DNA of 17,851 nucleotides from GCA-2748575 sp033722575 (GCA_033722575.1 JAWVYU010000061.1:1-17851); one strand, 5' to 3'; numbered from the stretch's first letter, positions 1 to 7,234 are shown. Notes: a model not told the origin generated them from the sequence alone. Translations and numbers: made by a program.

Positions 1-438
1 ACACTCGTACAGGCCATCGAGCTTGGCCCGGTCTTCCGGGCTTTGAAGCCGTTCCTGGGCGGGAACTGGCGTATTATTGATCAGGTACGGTTTGATCTTC
101 TCGTACTGCTGGTAGAACAGCGACATATCCACCACCAGATCACGGATGACCGGCAAACCCGGCAACGGGCGCAGGATCAGCGTGTCCTTGCCCTGGGTGG
201 CTTCCGATACCGGCGTGATACAGGCCAGCCCGTTTTTGCCATTCATGTTCATACCATCGGAGCCACAAACTCCCTCGCGGCATGAACGACGATACGTGAT
301 AGTCGGGTCCTGCTCTTTCAACAGACTCAGCACTTCCAGCACCATCAGATCCTTGCCACCGGTTTCCACCTGGTAGTCTTTCATTGAGGGTTCTGAATCG
401 GTTTCAGGATTGTATCGATAGATGCTTACTTTCAGCAT
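1..438 (-). CDS. sdhB: Succinate dehydrogenase iron-sulfur subunit SdhB (N-terminal part, cut by window edge)
   Basis: Iron-sulfur subunit of complex II. It passes electrons from the SdhA flavin to ubiquinone on the cytoplasmic face of the inner membrane. The 146 residues present begin with MLKVSIYRYNPETD and hold the ferredoxin-like [2Fe-2S] domain. Its ligands are Cys53, Cys58, Asp61 and Cys73 (SCREGVCGSDG ... LACIT), with Asp as the third ligand as in E. coli SdhB. The last residue in the window, Cys146 after LDGLYE, should be the first ligand of the C-terminal cluster domain; roughly 90 further residues lie off the left edge. The ATG at 438 follows an AAGGTGG ribosome binding site about 6 nt upstream and starts 11 nt after the sdhA stop. 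It is the last gene of the sdhCDAB operon. The identification is secure. Confidence 0.97.
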   Translation of the reverse strand, partial: MLKVSIYRYNPETDSEPSMKDYQVETGGKDLMVLEVLSLLKEQDPTITYRRSCREGVCGSDGMNMNGKNGLACITPVSEATQGKDTLILRPLPGLPVIRDLVVDMSLFYQQYEKIKPYLINNTPVPAQERLQSPEDRAKLDGLYEC

Positions 439-449
439 GTTCAGCCACC

Positions 450-2222
450 TTAGTATGTACGCACTTTCGGTTGGAAAGTATCCACTGTTTTCGGCGAGAA
501 ATTCACATCACGCTTGGAAAGCTTTTTCTCACCAGGGGTATAGATTGAATGCGCCAGCCAGTTCTCGTCGTCCCGGTCCGGATAATCGTAACGGGAGTGG
601 GCACCACGGCTTTCCTTGCGCCCTTCCGCCGCGATGGCTGTAGCTTCCGCCACCTCCAGCAGGTTATCCAGTTCCAGCGCCTCGATTCTGGCGGTGTTAT
701 ACGCATTACTCTTGTCTTCGAGATGGGTATTGGCAATCCGTTCCCGAAGTTTGGACACCTTCTCTACACCCTCTTTCATCATGTCACCCTTGCGGAACAC
801 GCCGAAAGCGTTCTGCATGGTGGTCTGAAGTTCCTTGCGGAGCTCCGACACACTTTCACCCTCTTTGGAGTTGTCCAGGCGATTGATACGGGCCTCGACA
901 CGCTCCAGATCCGAATCTGTGGCTTCACGCTGCTCAATGCCCTCGGCAAGGGCCTTTTCAATGAACAGACCGGCGGCACGACCGAACACCACCAGATCCA
1001 GCAGCGAGTTACCACCCAGGCGGTTGGCACCGTGGACCGACACACAGGCCACTTCGCCTACCGCGAACAAACCTTCAACGATCTGATCATTACCGTCCGC
1101 ATCCTGCTTGATGGCCTGACCGTGAATGTTGGTGGGAATACCGCCCATCATATAGTGGCAGGTCGGCACTACCGGAATAGGCTCCTTGACCGGGTCAGAC
1201 TGCGCAAAGGTAATGGACAGCTCACAAATACCCGGCAAGCGGCTGTGCAGTACTTCCTCGCCCAAATGATCCAGCTTCAGGTATACGTGATCACCATTGG
1301 GGCCGCAGCCACGACCGTCCAGAATCTCCTGCATCATGGAGCGCGCCACCACATCACGGCCCGCCAGGTCCTTCGCGTTCGGCGCATAGCGTTCCATAAA
1401 CCGCTCGCCGTCCTTGTTGACCAGATAGCCACCTTCACCACGGCAGCCTTCAGTCACCAGGACCCCGGCGCCGGCAATACCGGTGGGATGGAACTGCCAC
1501 ATTTCGATATCCTGAACCGGAAGGCCTGCCCGCAGCGCCATACCCACCCCGTCACCGGTGTTGATCAGGGCATTGGTGGTGGAAGCGTAGATACGACCGG
1601 AGCCGCCAGTGGCAAATACCGTGGCCTTGGATTTGAAATACACCTTTTCGCCGCTTTCAATATCAATAGCGACGACACCCGTAACGGCCCCATCCTGGTT
1701 CATTACCAGATCCACCGCATACCATTCATTATAGAATTTGGTGTTGTACTTCACGTTCTGCTGATACAGCGCATGCAACAGGGCGTGACCGGTGCGGTCA
1801 GCTGCCGCACAGGTACGGGCTGCCTGCCCGCCTTCACCGAAATTCTTGGACTGACCGCCAAACGGCCGCTGATAGATGCGCCCTTCTTCGGTCCGGGAGA
1901 AAGGCAGCCCCATGTGATCCAGCTCGAAGACTGCTTCCGGACCCACGCTGCACATATATTCAATGGCGTCCTGGTCACCGATGTAATCAGAACCTTTTAC
2001 TGTATCGTACATGTGCCAGCGCCAGTCATCATTGGGATCGGCACTGGCAATGGCACAGGTAATTCCGCCCTGGGCGGAAACAGTGTGGGAGCGGGTGGGA
2101 AAGACTTTGGAGATCAGTGCAGTTTTCTGACCAGACTGAGCCAGCTGAAGCGCGGCACGCATACCGGCACCACCGCCGCCAACGATAACTGCATCGAATG
2201 CGAGTGAACGAATCTTAGCCAT
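450..2222 (-). CDS. sdhA: Succinate dehydrogenase flavoprotein subunit SdhA
   Basis: Catalytic flavoprotein of complex II; it oxidises succinate to fumarate in the TCA cycle. The 590 residues match the usual length of about 588-590. The N-terminal dinucleotide fold GGGGAG lies at residues 15-20. The His that carries covalent FAD is His46, in SHTVSAQGG. Substrate-site elements are visible: HPTG at 245-248, EGCRGEGG at 258-265, and LAGRDVVARS with the catalytic Arg289 (Arg286 in E. coli). The C terminus has the family's basic tail ending VRTY. The ATG at 2222 starts 3 nt after the sdhD stop and has GGAG about 10 nt upstream. Nothing looks damaged. A long antisense reading frame covers most of this gene and is only a codon-structure shadow. 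Confidence 0.98.
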   Translation of the reverse strand: MAKIRSLAFDAVIVGGGGAGMRAALQLAQSGQKTALISKVFPTRSHTVSAQGGITCAIASADPNDDWRWHMYDTVKGSDYIGDQDAIEYMCSVGPEAVFELDHMGLPFSRTEEGRIYQRPFGGQSKNFGEGGQAARTCAAADRTGHALLHALYQQNVKYNTKFYNEWYAVDLVMNQDGAVTGVVAIDIESGEKVYFKSKATVFATGGSGRIYASTTNALINTGDGVGMALRAGLPVQDIEMWQFHPTGIAGAGVLVTEGCRGEGGYLVNKDGERFMERYAPNAKDLAGRDVVARSMMQEILDGRGCGPNGDHVYLKLDHLGEEVLHSRLPGICELSITFAQSDPVKEPIPVVPTCHYMMGGIPTNIHGQAIKQDADGNDQIVEGLFAVGEVACVSVHGANRLGGNSLLDLVVFGRAAGLFIEKALAEGIEQREATDSDLERVEARINRLDNSKEGESVSELRKELQTTMQNAFGVFRKGDMMKEGVEKVSKLRERIANTHLEDKSNAYNTARIEALELDNLLEVAEATAIAAEGRKESRGAHSRYDYPDRDDENWLAHSIYTPGEKKLSKRDVNFSPKTVDTFQPKVRTY

Positions 2223-2225
2223 TGA

Positions 2226-2594
2226 TTAAGCACTCCATATAATCATTGCGCCCCAAAGAACATAAACGACCGCTACAAGGATCGTTCCCAACTGAAATAC
2301 AATGCGCAGGGGTGTAGCAATGCTGCCTAACTGGCGCTCAGTCAGGTAATCGGTGGACACGGTCCACATTCCCACCCAGGCATGCCCGGCAAGAGACACC
2401 AGGGCAATAAAGGTGAATATCTTCATATAGGCAGAGCCCATATAGTCTTTCCAGTCTGCATAGGAAAGATCAGGATTTGTCAGAAAAAAACTGAGCACAC
2501 AAATGAAATACACACCAAGGATGACAGCGGACACGCGCTGTATCATCCAGTCTGACAGGCCACTTTTACCCAAACTGGTTGCATTCGTTACCAT
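2226..2594 (-). CDS. sdhD: Succinate dehydrogenase membrane anchor SdhD
   Basis: Small hydrophobic anchor subunit of complex II; with SdhC it binds haem b and ubiquinone and holds SdhA/SdhB on the inner membrane. The 122 residues contain three membrane segments, starting at about VSAVILGVYFICVLSFFL, MKIFTFIALVSLAGHAWVG and IVFQLGTILVAVVYVLWG. The His in SLAGHAWVGMWTVSTDYL is in the position of the haem ligand. I chose the ATG at 2594 (MVTNATSLG) over a TTG two codons upstream because it matches the family start and has a G-rich site about 8 nt upstream. It overlaps the sdhC stop in ATGGTAA, which suggests translational coupling. Confidence 0.95.
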   Translation of the reverse strand: MVTNATSLGKSGLSDWMIQRVSAVILGVYFICVLSFFLTNPDLSYADWKDYMGSAYMKIFTFIALVSLAGHAWVGMWTVSTDYLTERQLGSIATPLRIVFQLGTILVAVVYVLWGAMIIWSA

Positions 2595-2974
2595 AACCAA
2601 ACCCCCGCCAACACGATCAATACAACAGACAGACCCAGCACAATTTTTGACCCCAGCTGGCCTCCTTCGAGTGTCTCACCTATACCGATATCCATCAGCA
2701 GGTGTTTGCAACCGGCAATGAAGTGGTAAACAAGACCAGCAACAATTGCCCACAGAATCAGCTTGGGCACAACACCCGACAGACACTCCTGGAGCGACTC
2801 AAAGGATTCCTGGCTTTCAAGAGATGCCCCCAGTGCCCAGATAAGCACACCCACACCCACGAAAAGTACGACGCCCGAGATACGGTGCAGAATGGAAGTA
2901 ATAGCAGTGACAGGCCAACGGAAGGCCCCTAGATCGAGGTTGACTGGTCTTTCTTTGTTCACGGTAACATTCAC
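2588..2974 (-). CDS. sdhC: Succinate dehydrogenase cytochrome b556 subunit SdhC
   Basis: Cytochrome b subunit of complex II and first gene of the sdhCDAB operon. The recognisable core RPVNLDLGAFRWPVTAITSI, followed by LHRISG, is the SdhC signature, with ubiquinone-site Ser and Arg in SILHRISG. Three membrane segments follow. The His in GLVYHFIAGCKHLLMDIG is the likely haem ligand region. No ATG exists near the expected N terminus. I chose GTG at 2974 (VNVTVNKERPVNL, 128 aa) because GGAG lies about 11 nt upstream; GTG at 2962 (VNKERPVNL, 124 aa) is equally possible on length. The frame stays open upstream to 3061, but that stretch is not SdhC-like and is probably leader RNA. Confidence 0.94.
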   Translation of the reverse strand: MNVTVNKERPVNLDLGAFRWPVTAITSILHRISGVVLFVGVGVLIWALGASLESQESFESLQECLSGVVPKLILWAIVAGLVYHFIAGCKHLLMDIGIGETLEGGQLGSKIVLGLSVVLIVLAGVWLW

Positions 2975-3128
2975 TGTGACAATGGCTCCATCGTGGGCTG
3001 GCGACCAGAGATTATCGCCCGCCGGATGGCGCGTTGAACTGTAATCGGGCGCGGCACACACCTAGGCGGTGGCTGAAAGCCCGGCTTCAGACGATGATTC
3101 AGGCAGCCAGAACAAGCTGTCTAATCTG

Positions 3129-3156
3129 TCGCCCCTCCTCCTATTTTCGGGGGCGA
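3129..3156 (-). promoter_or_regulatory. Hairpin at the 5' end of the sdh leader RNA
   Basis: The arms TCGCCCC (3156-3150 read on the minus strand) and GGGGCGA (3135-3129) form a 7-bp GC-rich stem with a 14-nt loop. It lies at or just after the predicted start of the sdhCDAB transcript, where such a stem could protect the RNA 5' end. It is not followed by a T tract, so it is not a terminator. Function is inferred from position only. Confidence 0.35.
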
Positions 3157-3185
3157 AGTATAGTCGTATCGACTTTTAATTACAA
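3157..3185 (-). promoter_or_regulatory. Sigma-70 promoter for sdhCDAB with a palindrome in its spacer
   Basis: Read on the minus strand, TTGTAA (3185-3180; 4 of 6 to the -35 consensus) is followed by exactly 17 nt and then TATACT (3162-3157; 5 of 6 to the -10 consensus). Transcription would start near 3150 and give a leader of about 175 nt before sdhC. The spacer includes most of AGTCG-ATA-CGACT (3174-3162), a perfect 5-bp inverted repeat around 3 nt, placed where a repressor would block polymerase. The regulator is unknown. Confidence 0.6.
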
Positions 3186-3347
3186 TTGGCTGTCTAGTTG
3201 GGTAAAGTGTTCATATATATAGAAGAAATTGCTCTAAAAATGCCCCAAGATAATGCATCGGATCCGTAAAACAACAGAATGACAACACAGATCAATGGTA
3301 TTTTGCGCAATCGACGCTAACATTTGATGGTTACATCTTGAAATAAA

Positions 3348-3376
3348 TTGACAAACAATGGGCAAGTCATTAGTTT
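3348..3376 (+). promoter_or_regulatory. Candidate promoter for gltA
   Basis: A perfect -35 hexamer TTGACA lies at 3348-3353, with TAGTTT (3 of 6 matches) 17 nt downstream at 3371-3376. Transcription would begin near 3383 and leave a leader of about 195 nt. The -10 match is poor, so an activator may be needed or the real start may be elsewhere. A second AT-rich spot, TATTCTATAC at 3412-3421, is an alternative -10 area without a clear -35 partner. Confidence 0.35.
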
Positions 3377-3457
3377 TGGCCACCGTTCCAAAAGAACGCG
3401 GCATATGCTCATATTCTATACAAGGATTCTGACGCAACCGCTTGTTATTACATGCAG

Positions 3458-3509
3458 ATCAGTATTGCACCGGTGCAGGGAAACAGACACCCCACGGCTG
3501 TGCACTGAT
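3458..3509 (+). promoter_or_regulatory. Inverted repeats in the gltA leader
   Basis: A perfect 12-bp palindrome TGCACCGGTGCA lies at 3466-3477. A larger stem also fits: ATCAGT (3458-3463) pairs with ACTGAT (3504-3509), and GCAC (3467-3470) pairs with GTGC (3500-3503), leaving a 3-nt bulge. The two structures share bases and cannot form together. The palindrome could be a dimeric regulator site and the larger stem an RNA structure. It ends about 70 nt before the gltA start codon. Confidence 0.3.
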
Positions 3510-3578
3510 TTGTCGTTGTAGGCGCCAGTGGCTCCCGGTCACACGCAGTGGTGCCGTCCACGCAAACAGGAGATAAGT

Positions 3579-4859
3579 ATGACTGAGAAGAAGGCTCAGT
3601 TGAGTTTCGGCGACAAGCAACTCGAACTACCCATTTATTCCGGCACCCTTGGACCTGACGTTATAGATGTAAGCCAGATAACCGGCAACGGTGCTTTTAC
3701 CTTCGATCCCGGCTTTGTTTCCACAGCCTCCTGCGAATCCAAAATCACCTTTATTGATGGTGCCAATGGTGTGCTGCTGCATCGCGGCTACCCCATCGAT
3801 CAGCTGGCTGACCATTCAGACTACCTGGAAGTCTGTTACCTTCTTCTCTACGGAGAACTCCCCAACGCCGAGCAAAAGCAGGGTTTTGTTAACACCATTA
3901 ACAATCACACAATGGTGCACGAACAGCTGCGCAATTTCTATCAGGGCTTCCGCCGCGACGCTCACCCTATGGCCATCATGTGTGGTGTGGTGGGCGCACT
4001 GTCCGCGTTTTACCATGATTCTCTGGAGATTTCCGATGAGCGCCACCGTGAAATCGCGGCTTTCCGCCTGATCGCGAAAATGCCCACCCTGGCTGCCATG
4101 TGCTACAAGTACTCCCTCGGCCAGCCGTTCATGTTCCCCCGTAACGACCTGACCTACTCCGAAAATTTCCTGTACATGATGTTCGGTGTGCCCTGCGAGG
4201 AATACAAGGTAAATCCGGTACTGGCCAAAGCCATGGACAAGATCTTTATCCTCCATGCTGATCACGAGCAAAACGCCTCCACCTCTACTGTTCGCCTGGC
4301 GGGCTCTTCCGGCGCCAACCCGTTCGCCTGTATGGCAGCCGGTATCGCTGCACTCTGGGGTCCGGCTCACGGTGGCGCCAACGAAGCCGTGCTGAACATG
4401 CTCCAGGAAATCGGTGACGTCTCCAACGTGGACAAATACGTCGCGAAAGCCAAGGACAAAAACGATCCTTTCCGCCTGATGGGTTTCGGCCACCGGGTTT
4501 ACAAGAACTACGACCCGCGCGCCAAGGTTATGCGCGAAACCTGTCACCAGGTGCTGAAAGAGCTGGGCATTAACGATCCGCAGCTGGAACTGGCTATGAA
4601 GCTGGAAGAAATTGCCCGTTCCGATGATTATTTTGTTTCCAAGAACCTGTACCCGAATGTGGACTTCTACTCCGGGATTATCCTGAAAGCTATCGGGATC
4701 CCCACCAGCATGTTCACTGTAATCTTCGCTCTGGCCCGCACCGTTGGCTGGGTGGCTCACTGGCACGAAATGATCAGTAATCCGTACCGGATTGGCCGTC
4801 CTCGCCAGCTATACACCGGCGAACCCAAGCGAGACTGGAAACCGGTTGAAGAGCGTTAA
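3579..4859 (+). CDS. gltA: Citrate synthase, type II (GltA)
   Basis: Condenses acetyl-CoA and oxaloacetate to citrate, the entry step of the TCA cycle, in the cytoplasm. The 426 residues align residue for residue with E. coli numbering: catalytic His264 (GPAHGG), His305 (MGFGHRVY) and Asp362 (VDFYSG). Cys206 in VPCEEYKVNP is also present; in E. coli this residue belongs to the NADH allosteric region of hexameric type II enzymes, so NADH inhibition is likely. The ATG at 3579 has AGGAG about 6 nt upstream. The frame is open 17 codons further up but that segment is not GltA-like. It is divergent from sdhCDAB and is followed by a strong terminator. The identification is secure. Confidence 0.98.
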   Translation: MTEKKAQLSFGDKQLELPIYSGTLGPDVIDVSQITGNGAFTFDPGFVSTASCESKITFIDGANGVLLHRGYPIDQLADHSDYLEVCYLLLYGELPNAEQKQGFVNTINNHTMVHEQLRNFYQGFRRDAHPMAIMCGVVGALSAFYHDSLEISDERHREIAAFRLIAKMPTLAAMCYKYSLGQPFMFPRNDLTYSENFLYMMFGVPCEEYKVNPVLAKAMDKIFILHADHEQNASTSTVRLAGSSGANPFACMAAGIAALWGPAHGGANEAVLNMLQEIGDVSNVDKYVAKAKDKNDPFRLMGFGHRVYKNYDPRAKVMRETCHQVLKELGINDPQLELAMKLEEIARSDDYFVSKNLYPNVDFYSGIILKAIGIPTSMFTVIFALARTVGWVAHWHEMISNPYRIGRPRQLYTGEPKRDWKPVEER

Positions 4860-4876
4860 TCATTAACCGCTTCGCG

Positions 4877-4905
4877 AAACGCCGCCTCTTACTGGCGGCG
4901 TTTTT
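4877..4905 (+). terminator. Rho-independent terminator after gltA
   Basis: AAACGCCGCC (4877-4886) pairs perfectly with GGCGGCGTTT (4894-4903) around a 7-nt loop, and the stem runs into TTTTT. This is a classic intrinsic terminator starting 18 nt after the gltA stop codon. It separates gltA from the dehydrogenase gene downstream. Confidence 0.92.
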
Positions 4906-4943
4906 GTTTCCGGGATACAGATATAAACAAAAAGGGGTATGAA

Positions 4944-5819
4944 ATGAAAATCGCATTCCTTGGATTAGGGGTAATGGGCTATCCCATGGCCGGCCACCTG
5001 AAAAAGGCCGGTCATGACATCACCGTTTATAACCGCACGGCAGCGAAATCCGAGCGCTGGGTGTCTGAGCATGGGGGCAAAGCTGCCGCTACGCCGTCAG
5101 AAGCCACCACCGACTGCGATATGGTGTTTATGTGCGTGGGTGATGACAACGATCTGATGCAGGTAGCCACCAGCGAGACCGGTGCCCTGAAAGGTATGGC
5201 ACCGGGCACTGTTCTGGTGGATCACACCACCGCGTCTGCTGAGGCTGCCCGCAACCTGGACAGGCTTTGCCAGGAGCAGCAGTGCCGGTTTATCGATGCA
5301 CCGGTATCCGGTGGTCAACAGGGCGCGGAAAACGGGCAGCTCACTATCATGTGCGGTGGCGACGACTCTGCGTTTGAAAAGGCCAGACCGGTTATGGACT
5401 GCTATGGGAAACAGGTAACCCTGATGGGGCCGGCCGGACACGGCCAGCTTACCAAAATGGTGAACCAGATTACCATCTGCGGCCTGATCCAGAGTCTGTC
5501 GGAAGGGCTGAACTTCGCGGAGCGCGCCGGCCTGGACCCACTGAAAGTCATCGACGTCATATCAAAAGGCGCAGCGCAATCCTGGCAGATGGAAAACCGT
5601 CATAAAACCATGCTTGCAGACGAGTATGAACACGGTTTTGCCGTGGACTGGATGCGCAAGGATCTGAAAATCTGCCTGGAAGAAGCCGAAAGGAACGGCA
5701 GCTCCCTACCCATTGCAGCCCTGATCGATCAGTTTTATGGGGATATTCAGCGCATGGGGGGCGGACGATTTGATACGTCCAGCCTGCTGTTCAGATTAAA
5801 GTCTCTGGAAAAGTGCTGA
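4944..5819 (+). CDS. 3-hydroxyisobutyrate dehydrogenase family NAD(P)-dependent oxidoreductase
   Basis: A beta-hydroxyacid dehydrogenase of 291 residues, the usual length. The Rossmann motif GLGVMG is at residues 7-12 and is followed by the NRT segment that helps set cofactor choice. The substrate-binding signature DAPVSGGQQGAENGQL is at 118-133, the catalytic Lys171 lies in GQLTKMVNQ with Asn174 near it, and the C-terminal KDL motif is at 239-241. Family members reduce or oxidise 3-hydroxyisobutyrate, tartronate semialdehyde, succinic semialdehyde or similar short acids; sequence alone does not decide among them. AAGGGG lies upstream of the ATG at 4944. It sits alone between two terminators, with no valine-catabolism neighbours, so the mmsB role is not supported by context. 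Confidence 0.88.
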   Translation: MKIAFLGLGVMGYPMAGHLKKAGHDITVYNRTAAKSERWVSEHGGKAAATPSEATTDCDMVFMCVGDDNDLMQVATSETGALKGMAPGTVLVDHTTASAEAARNLDRLCQEQQCRFIDAPVSGGQQGAENGQLTIMCGGDDSAFEKARPVMDCYGKQVTLMGPAGHGQLTKMVNQITICGLIQSLSEGLNFAERAGLDPLKVIDVISKGAAQSWQMENRHKTMLADEYEHGFAVDWMRKDLKICLEEAERNGSSLPIAALIDQFYGDIQRMGGGRFDTSSLLFRLKSLEKC

Positions 5820-5870
5820 TCAAACAGATCCTGATCCGAATGGAATGGTTCGGGGCAACTGCCGCCTTTG

Positions 5871-5899
5871 AACTGCCGGACAATACACCGGCAGTTTAA
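5871..5899 (+). terminator. Probable terminator after the dehydrogenase gene, at the convergent junction
   Basis: AACTGCCGG (5871-5879) pairs perfectly with CCGGCAGTT (5888-5896) around an 8-nt loop, followed on the plus strand by only a short T run (TTTAAAT). On the minus strand there is no T tract after the stem, so termination of the Tad operon there would be weaker or need Rho. A further copy of AACTGCCG at 5858-5865 could compete for pairing. Confidence 0.6.
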
Positions 5900-5909
5900 A
5901 TCTCAGCAC

Positions 5910-6533
5910 TTAATTAAACGCAGCGGCGTTACTCGGTGTAATCCGCGCAGGTGACTGCATTCGGACGGTTGAATAGGCAACAAGTTCAACGCCCGACGGC
6001 ACGTCATCTTCGTCGCGACCATCAAGATAAAACGCCTGCATGAACGGCACTCTGGTATCGTAAAAATAGGTGACCTTGATACGGAGTATATTGGCGTCCT
6101 GTATGCTGAGGCCGGAGGCTCCACCAGTATTGGTGGGCCGGTTCATCAGGTTATCATTGGGTATTTCACAGGAACCCCCAAAACCCCCGCCACAGGCGGC
6201 ACCACCGCTTGGAGGCCCTCCCCAGTCCTGGAAAGCGGAGGTATCCGGATTAAGGATCTCGATCGTTACGTTCTGAAGGTTGTCCGCGGCTGTACTGGTG
6301 CCGATAGCCGATGGTCTCATTCTCAGCACAACCTCATTGCGCATCTGCTGAAGATCAATGGACGTTGTGGCACCAATCCGCGCCGCCATCAACGCCGCGT
6401 ATTCCAGATTGGTCTTGGCCTGATATACCAGCCCCAGATGCACGACCCCCATGCCCAGCAGAAGGATTATCGGCAGCACGATAAGGGTTTCCGCCACAGC
6501 AATACCTTTGATTTTGCTCTTCATGTGACTCAT
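5910..6533 (-). CDS. TadE-like pseudopilin, last gene of the Tad cluster
   Basis: A class IVb prepilin-like protein of about 207 residues. With the ATG at 6533 it reads MSHMKSKIKG, then IAVAETLIVLPIILLLGMGV. Cleavage after Gly10 would put Glu at +5, the position needed by prepilin peptidases, followed by one hydrophobic segment; this is the TadE arrangement. The body is mostly polar, with a Gly/Pro-rich stretch that holds two Cys (AACGGGFGGSCEIP), perhaps a disulfide. Family members are minor pilins needed for Flp fibre assembly. An ATG at 6524 or GTG at 6545 could also be the start. It follows the phosphatase gene by 30 nt, with a tandem repeat in the gap. It shares only the N-terminal pattern with the pseudopilin at 16480-17319. 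Confidence 0.8.
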   Translation of the reverse strand: MSHMKSKIKGIAVAETLIVLPIILLLGMGVVHLGLVYQAKTNLEYAALMAARIGATTSIDLQQMRNEVVLRMRPSAIGTSTAADNLQNVTIEILNPDTSAFQDWGGPPSGGAACGGGFGGSCEIPNDNLMNRPTNTGGASGLSIQDANILRIKVTYFYDTRVPFMQAFYLDGRDEDDVPSGVELVAYSTVRMQSPARITPSNAAAFN

Positions 6534-6535
6534 AA

Positions 6536-6571
6536 CCTGTCTCACTCAGTTAACCTTTCTTGCTCAGTTAA
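6536..6571 (-). repeat. 18-bp imperfect tandem duplication across the phosphatase stop and tadE ribosome binding site
   Basis: Two adjacent 18-nt units (6571-6554 and 6553-6536 on the minus strand) match at 15 of 18 positions; both start TTAACTGAG and end AGG. The first contains the TGA stop of the phosphatase gene. Each unit carries a purine-rich block (AAGAAAGG or GAGACAGG) that could serve as a ribosome binding site for the TadE-like gene. Confidence 0.6.
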
Positions 6572-7232
6572 ATACAATAATGATGGTTTTATCGTCGGTA
6601 CCGCCCTGTTGCTCACTGTACTGAATCAGGGAATGAGCGCGGTCGGCCATGGTCATCCGGTTGCCAGCCAGGAGCTTCACCATTTCCTTGTCAGGCACAT
6701 GGTCGGAGATGCCGTCTGACATCAGTAACAGAACATCGCCCTGCTCCCAGACGTGCTCCGAGACATCAGGAAAAATCTCTTCTTTTACGCCCATGGCCTG
6801 GGTGACTACAAACTTCATGGCGCCATTGGCTCTCTGCACGGCCCGGGTGTGGTCACGGGTAAGCTGCTCAACAGAACCATCCCGAAACCGGTAAATGCGA
6901 CTGTCACCCACGTGGTAGCAACGCAGAATGCTTTCCTGTATCCAGGCCAGCACCACGGTACTGGCCATGCCAGTGTAATCCAGTTTTTCTGCCACTTCCC
7001 GGATCTGCTGATTAGCGGTTCGCAGCGCCGTACTAATGGCATCGTGAGTGACTTCTGTATCGGCAAGAAGTTCACACATGGCGTCCACCACACAACGTGA
7101 TGCCATATCACCTGCCGGTCCACCTCCCACTCCATCAGCCACCACGAACAAACCTTTGTTACTGAGCACAATGCAGGCATCCTCATTGTCTGCTGACCGG
7201 CTTCCTTGTTTACTGAGTGCGACAGCTTTCAT
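6564..7232 (-). CDS. PP2C-family Ser/Thr protein phosphatase
   Basis: A stand-alone PP2C (Stp/PppA type) phosphatase of 222 residues, predicted cytoplasmic. The metal-binding and catalytic motifs are all visible: NED at 16-18, VVADGVGGGPAGDMAS at 30-45 with Asp33/Gly34, GMASTVV at 88-94, YHVGDSRIYRFRDG at 106-119 with Asp110, LMSDGISD at 170-177 with Asp173, and GGTDDKT at 210-216. It should remove phosphate from Ser/Thr residues of partner proteins. It starts 2 nt after the TPR lipoprotein stop and lies downstream of two FHA-domain proteins, so a phosphothreonine circuit tied to the Tad pilus is a fair inference. No kinase gene is present in the window. The family is secure; the target is not known. 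Confidence 0.93.
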   Translation of the reverse strand: MKAVALSKQGSRSADNEDACIVLSNKGLFVVADGVGGGPAGDMASRCVVDAMCELLADTEVTHDAISTALRTANQQIREVAEKLDYTGMASTVVLAWIQESILRCYHVGDSRIYRFRDGSVEQLTRDHTRAVQRANGAMKFVVTQAMGVKEEIFPDVSEHVWEQGDVLLLMSDGISDHVPDKEMVKLLAGNRMTMADRAHSLIQYSEQQGGTDDKTIIIVFN

Positions 7233-7234
7233 GG

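Larger units (their letters stand above)
2975..3578. promoter_or_regulatory. Divergent control region between sdhC and gltA
   Basis: These 604 bases hold no convincing gene. Two open frames (3034-3222 plus, 3234-3437 minus) lack family-like sequence and good ribosome binding sites. The part from about 3157 to 3425 is clearly AT-rich against its surroundings and is where promoters for both directions are expected. It contains the sdh promoter at 3157-3185, a hairpin at 3129-3156 in the sdh leader, a TTGACA element at 3348-3353 pointing toward gltA, and inverted repeats at 3458-3509 in the gltA leader. Divergent placement of two TCA-cycle units around a shared region is typical of pseudomonad-type gammaproteobacteria and allows joint control. 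Confidence 0.7.

Noticed and set aside
549..2207. A 552-residue open frame on the plus strand opposite sdhA
   Set aside because: It lies fully antisense to an intact sdhA, has no ribosome binding site worth noting and no recognisable domain. The long frame follows from the GC-biased third positions of sdhA.
3034..3437. Two short open frames in the sdhC-gltA gap (3034-3222 plus, 3234-3437 minus)
   Set aside because: Neither has a convincing ribosome binding site or protein-like composition, and they overlap the predicted promoters.
3816..4766. A 316-residue open frame on the minus strand opposite gltA
   Set aside because: It is antisense to a perfect gltA with all catalytic residues, and its translation shows no domain or signal sequence.
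4944..5819. Calling the dehydrogenase mmsB or garR
   Set aside because: Family motifs are clear, but no valine-degradation or glyoxylate/glycerate neighbours are present, so the substrate cannot be chosen from sequence.
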